From Deltaproteobacteria bacterium (GTDB lineage Bacteria > Bdellovibrionota_C > UBA2361 > JAAYZI01): DNA of 15,466 bases. The notes beneath the pieces are model-generated. The model searched no databases, had not been told where the DNA came from, and saw nothing but the letters and a program-made list of their open reading frames with translations. Position 1 is the stretch's first letter; each line of letters starts with the position of its first letter. The DNA lies in contig JAAYZI010000265.1 in the NCBI GenBank assembly GCA_012514925.1, forward strand, positions 1-15,466, in the 5' to 3' direction. This document shows, in pieces, positions 14,014-15,466 of this stretch. The position numbers were made by a program, and so were the translations under genes.

Positions 14014-14415
14014 ATGATAACTGATCTGTTGGCAGATATACTGACACAATTGCGAAATGCGCAGAAGGCCGGTCACAAATCCGTGAAGGTACGTTCCAGT
14101 AAGTTGGCGGCGGAAGTCATGGGAGTGCTTAAGGGAGAAGGGTATCTATCATATTGTGAACGCAAGCTTGACCCTTCTGGAAAGTTTCCCGTTTTGGAGT
14201 TGGGGCTTAAGTATTACAGCAATGGTGAGCCTGTGATTGGGCAGTTGAAGCGCGTGAGTCGTCCCGGTCGGAGGGTTTATGCCGGGGTAGACGAGCTTCC
14301 TAAAGTGGCGCGAGGACTGGGCACCTCGGTTATATCCACTTCGCAGGGAGTGATGTCGGATCGTGAAGCACGTCGGCGCAAAGTCGGCGGAGAGGTGCTG
14401 GCATTGGTACTGTAG
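14014..14415 (+). CDS. rpsH: 30S ribosomal protein S8
   Basis: Primary 16S rRNA-binding protein of the central domain and, in E. coli, the repressor of the spc operon, 133 residues. The N-terminal DLLADILTQLRNAQKAGH and the C-terminal STSQGVMSDREARRRKVGGEVL (108-129) are the family signatures. It starts 9 bases after rpsN with GGGAG at 14004-14008. I do not see an obvious S8 helix-21 mimic in the short gap upstream. The stop is TAG. Confidence 0.98.
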   Translation: MITDLLADILTQLRNAQKAGHKSVKVRSSKLAAEVMGVLKGEGYLSYCERKLDPSGKFPVLELGLKYYSNGEPVIGQLKRVSRPGRRVYAGVDELPKVARGLGTSVISTSQGVMSDREARRRKVGGEVLALVL

Positions 14416-14438
14416 ACGGGCTTGGAGAGGGAGTTGCA

Positions 14439-14972
14439 ATGTCGAGAGTAGGAAAACAGCCTGTAAATATTCCGGCTGGTGTTAAGGCTTCCGTAGTAGA
14501 AGGGATTGTTAAGGTGGAAGGGCCACGTGGCAGCTTGGCGTACAAGCTAGCTCGTGGCGTTAGCGCAGTTATTGAGGGCGACACAATCACTTTTGCGGTT
14601 AGGGGGGGTGACAAACAGAGCGTTGCTGATTATGGCACTGCGCGGTCACATGTGGACAACATGGTAAAAGGCGTGACTGAAGGCTGGAAGAGGTCTTTGG
14701 AGGTTAACGGCGTTGGTTACACCGCTAGCATGGCGGGGACGAAGTTGCTCTTGAAGGTTGGGTTTGCGCATGACGTGGACATCGAAATCCCGGAGGGGGT
14801 TAGTTGCCAGGTTCAGAGAAACATTATCGACTTGATGTCGCACGACAAACAGCTAGTGGGTAATGTCGCAGCTAAGATCAGGAAAGTACGCCCACCTGAA
14901 CCGTATTTGGGTAAGGGCATCAAATACGTTGAGGAAGTTATTAAGAGGAAGGCTGGAAAGACCGCGAAGTAA
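14439..14972 (+). CDS. rplF: 50S ribosomal protein L6
   Basis: Two-domain large-subunit protein near the sarcin-ricin loop and the factor-binding site, 177 residues, normal length. It begins SRVGKQPVNIPAGV. Domain 1 ends near VKGVTEGWKRSLEVNGVGYTA (77-97). The C-terminal domain has AAKIRKVRPPEPYLGKGIKY (144-163). AGAGGGAG at 14426-14433 precedes the ATG. The stop is TAA. Confidence 0.98.
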   Translation: MSRVGKQPVNIPAGVKASVVEGIVKVEGPRGSLAYKLARGVSAVIEGDTITFAVRGGDKQSVADYGTARSHVDNMVKGVTEGWKRSLEVNGVGYTASMAGTKLLLKVGFAHDVDIEIPEGVSCQVQRNIIDLMSHDKQLVGNVAAKIRKVRPPEPYLGKGIKYVEEVIKRKAGKTAK

Positions 14973-14986
14973 GGCGAGTTTTAAGG

Positions 14987-15023
14987 ATCTTTAAAGATAG
15001 GGATTGGCAGCAGGGAACCAATC
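14987..15023 (+). promoter_or_regulatory. Palindrome and hairpin in the rplF-rplR gap
   Basis: The 74-base gap holds a perfect 12-base palindrome, ATCTTTAAAGAT (14987-14998). It is followed by a 6-bp hairpin, GATTGG and CCAATC (15002-15023), with a 10-base loop. These lie directly upstream of the purine-rich rplR ribosome-binding region. The gap is three or more times longer than most in this block. A regulatory or processing role is inference. Confidence 0.3.
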
Positions 15024-15046
15024 GAGAGGAAACAAGAGAGAAGACA

Positions 15047-15466
15047 ATGGCAGTTGAACGTAAGAATAAGAAAGTTACGCCGCGTATTCGGTGTAAAGTC
15101 AGGCTGCGTCGGAAAATTAAAGGCTCTGATGTTAGGCCGCGTCTTTGTGTATTTAAGAGCGATAAACATACTTATGCTCAGGTGATTTCTGATGAGAGTG
15201 GGCGCACACTTTCGTGCGCTTCGAGCACAGAGGCGGAAGTGACTACAGGGCTTCCGGCAGTGGATGCGCAGAAGCAAGATCAGGTAGGTGCCCGTGCGCA
15301 TAGCTCTAAGAGCGTGCTTGTCGCAGAACAGGTTGGTGTGGTCGCCGGACGGAGGGCCAAAGAGAAAGGGGTGGAGCAGGTAGTTTTTGACAGAAACGGT
15401 TATTTATACCATGGCCGAGTAAAGGCGGTGGCTGAAGGTGCCCGCAAGGCAGGGTTGAAGTTTTAG
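15047..15466 (+). CDS. rplR: 50S ribosomal protein L18
   Basis: Large-subunit protein that binds 5S rRNA with L5, 139 residues against about 115-122 in most bacteria. RPRLCVFKSDKHTYAQVI (30-47) and VVFDRNGYLYHGRVKAVAEG (112-131) are standard, and it ends in the typical ARKAGLKF. Compared with Bacillus L18 recalled from memory, about 16 extra residues lie in the middle (roughly 66-88), where the family is variable. It is complete: the TAG stop is the last three bases of the window. rpsE would be expected next. Confidence 0.96.
   Translation: MAVERKNKKVTPRIRCKVRLRRKIKGSDVRPRLCVFKSDKHTYAQVISDESGRTLSCASSTEAEVTTGLPAVDAQKQDQVGARAHSSKSVLVAEQVGVVAGRRAKEKGVEQVVFDRNGYLYHGRVKAVAEGARKAGLKF

Noticed and set aside
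2351..15466. Recoded TAG (for example pyrrolysine) or TGA-reassigned genetic code
   Set aside because: TAG and TGA stops fall at the family-expected C-termini, no gene reads through either codon, and the next gene's ribosome-binding site follows directly.

Overview
The window is a bacterial chromosomal segment carrying the translation supercluster (str, S10 and the first part of spc) as one co-directional run of 22 genes on the + strand. The order is rpsL, rpsG, fusA, tuf, rpsJ, rplC, rplD, rplW, rplB, rpsS, rplV, rpsC, rplP, rpmC, rpsQ, rplN, rplX, rplE, rpsN, rpsH, rplF, rplR. Upstream lies one divergent gene on the - strand for a eukaryotic-type (PF00349/PF03727-like) hexokinase. All genes are complete. 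The window ends exactly at the rplR stop, and the spc operon probably continues beyond it.

Layout: 1-177 is non-coding with two GC-rich hairpins. 178-1650 (-) is the hexokinase. 1651-2350 is a 700-base divergent intergenic region with several dyads, a repeated LacI-operator-like motif and a candidate promoter, but no convincing gene. 2351-6741 is the str block, 6820-12402 the S10 block, and 12419-15466 the spc block. Gaps in the str block and early S10 block are 64-95 bases. They fall to 9-36 bases later on, except for 138 bases before rpsC, 53 before rplP and 74 before rplR.

Organism: the standard gene order, Shine-Dalgarno sites and code (TGA is a stop) indicate a bacterium. The phylum is uncertain. 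The zinc-type S14, the hexokinase family and especially an unusual EF-Tu switch I make me think of the PVC/planctomycete side or a deltaproteobacteria-like lineage. This is recollection and not tested. The expected rpoB-rpoC genes are not upstream of rpsL.

The proteins form the ribosome (S12, S7, S10, S19, S3, S17, S14, S8 in the small subunit; L3, L4, L23, L2, L22, L16, L29, L14, L24, L5, L6, L18 in the large subunit) together with the two elongation GTPases, EF-G and EF-Tu. I see no new defence, mobile or biosynthetic system here. The points worth a second look are a rewritten EF-Tu switch I, a natural K88T in S12 at a classical streptomycin-resistance position, TAG as the dominant stop codon (14 of 22 genes), a possible sugar-responsive operator array upstream of the hexokinase, and several intercistronic hairpins.
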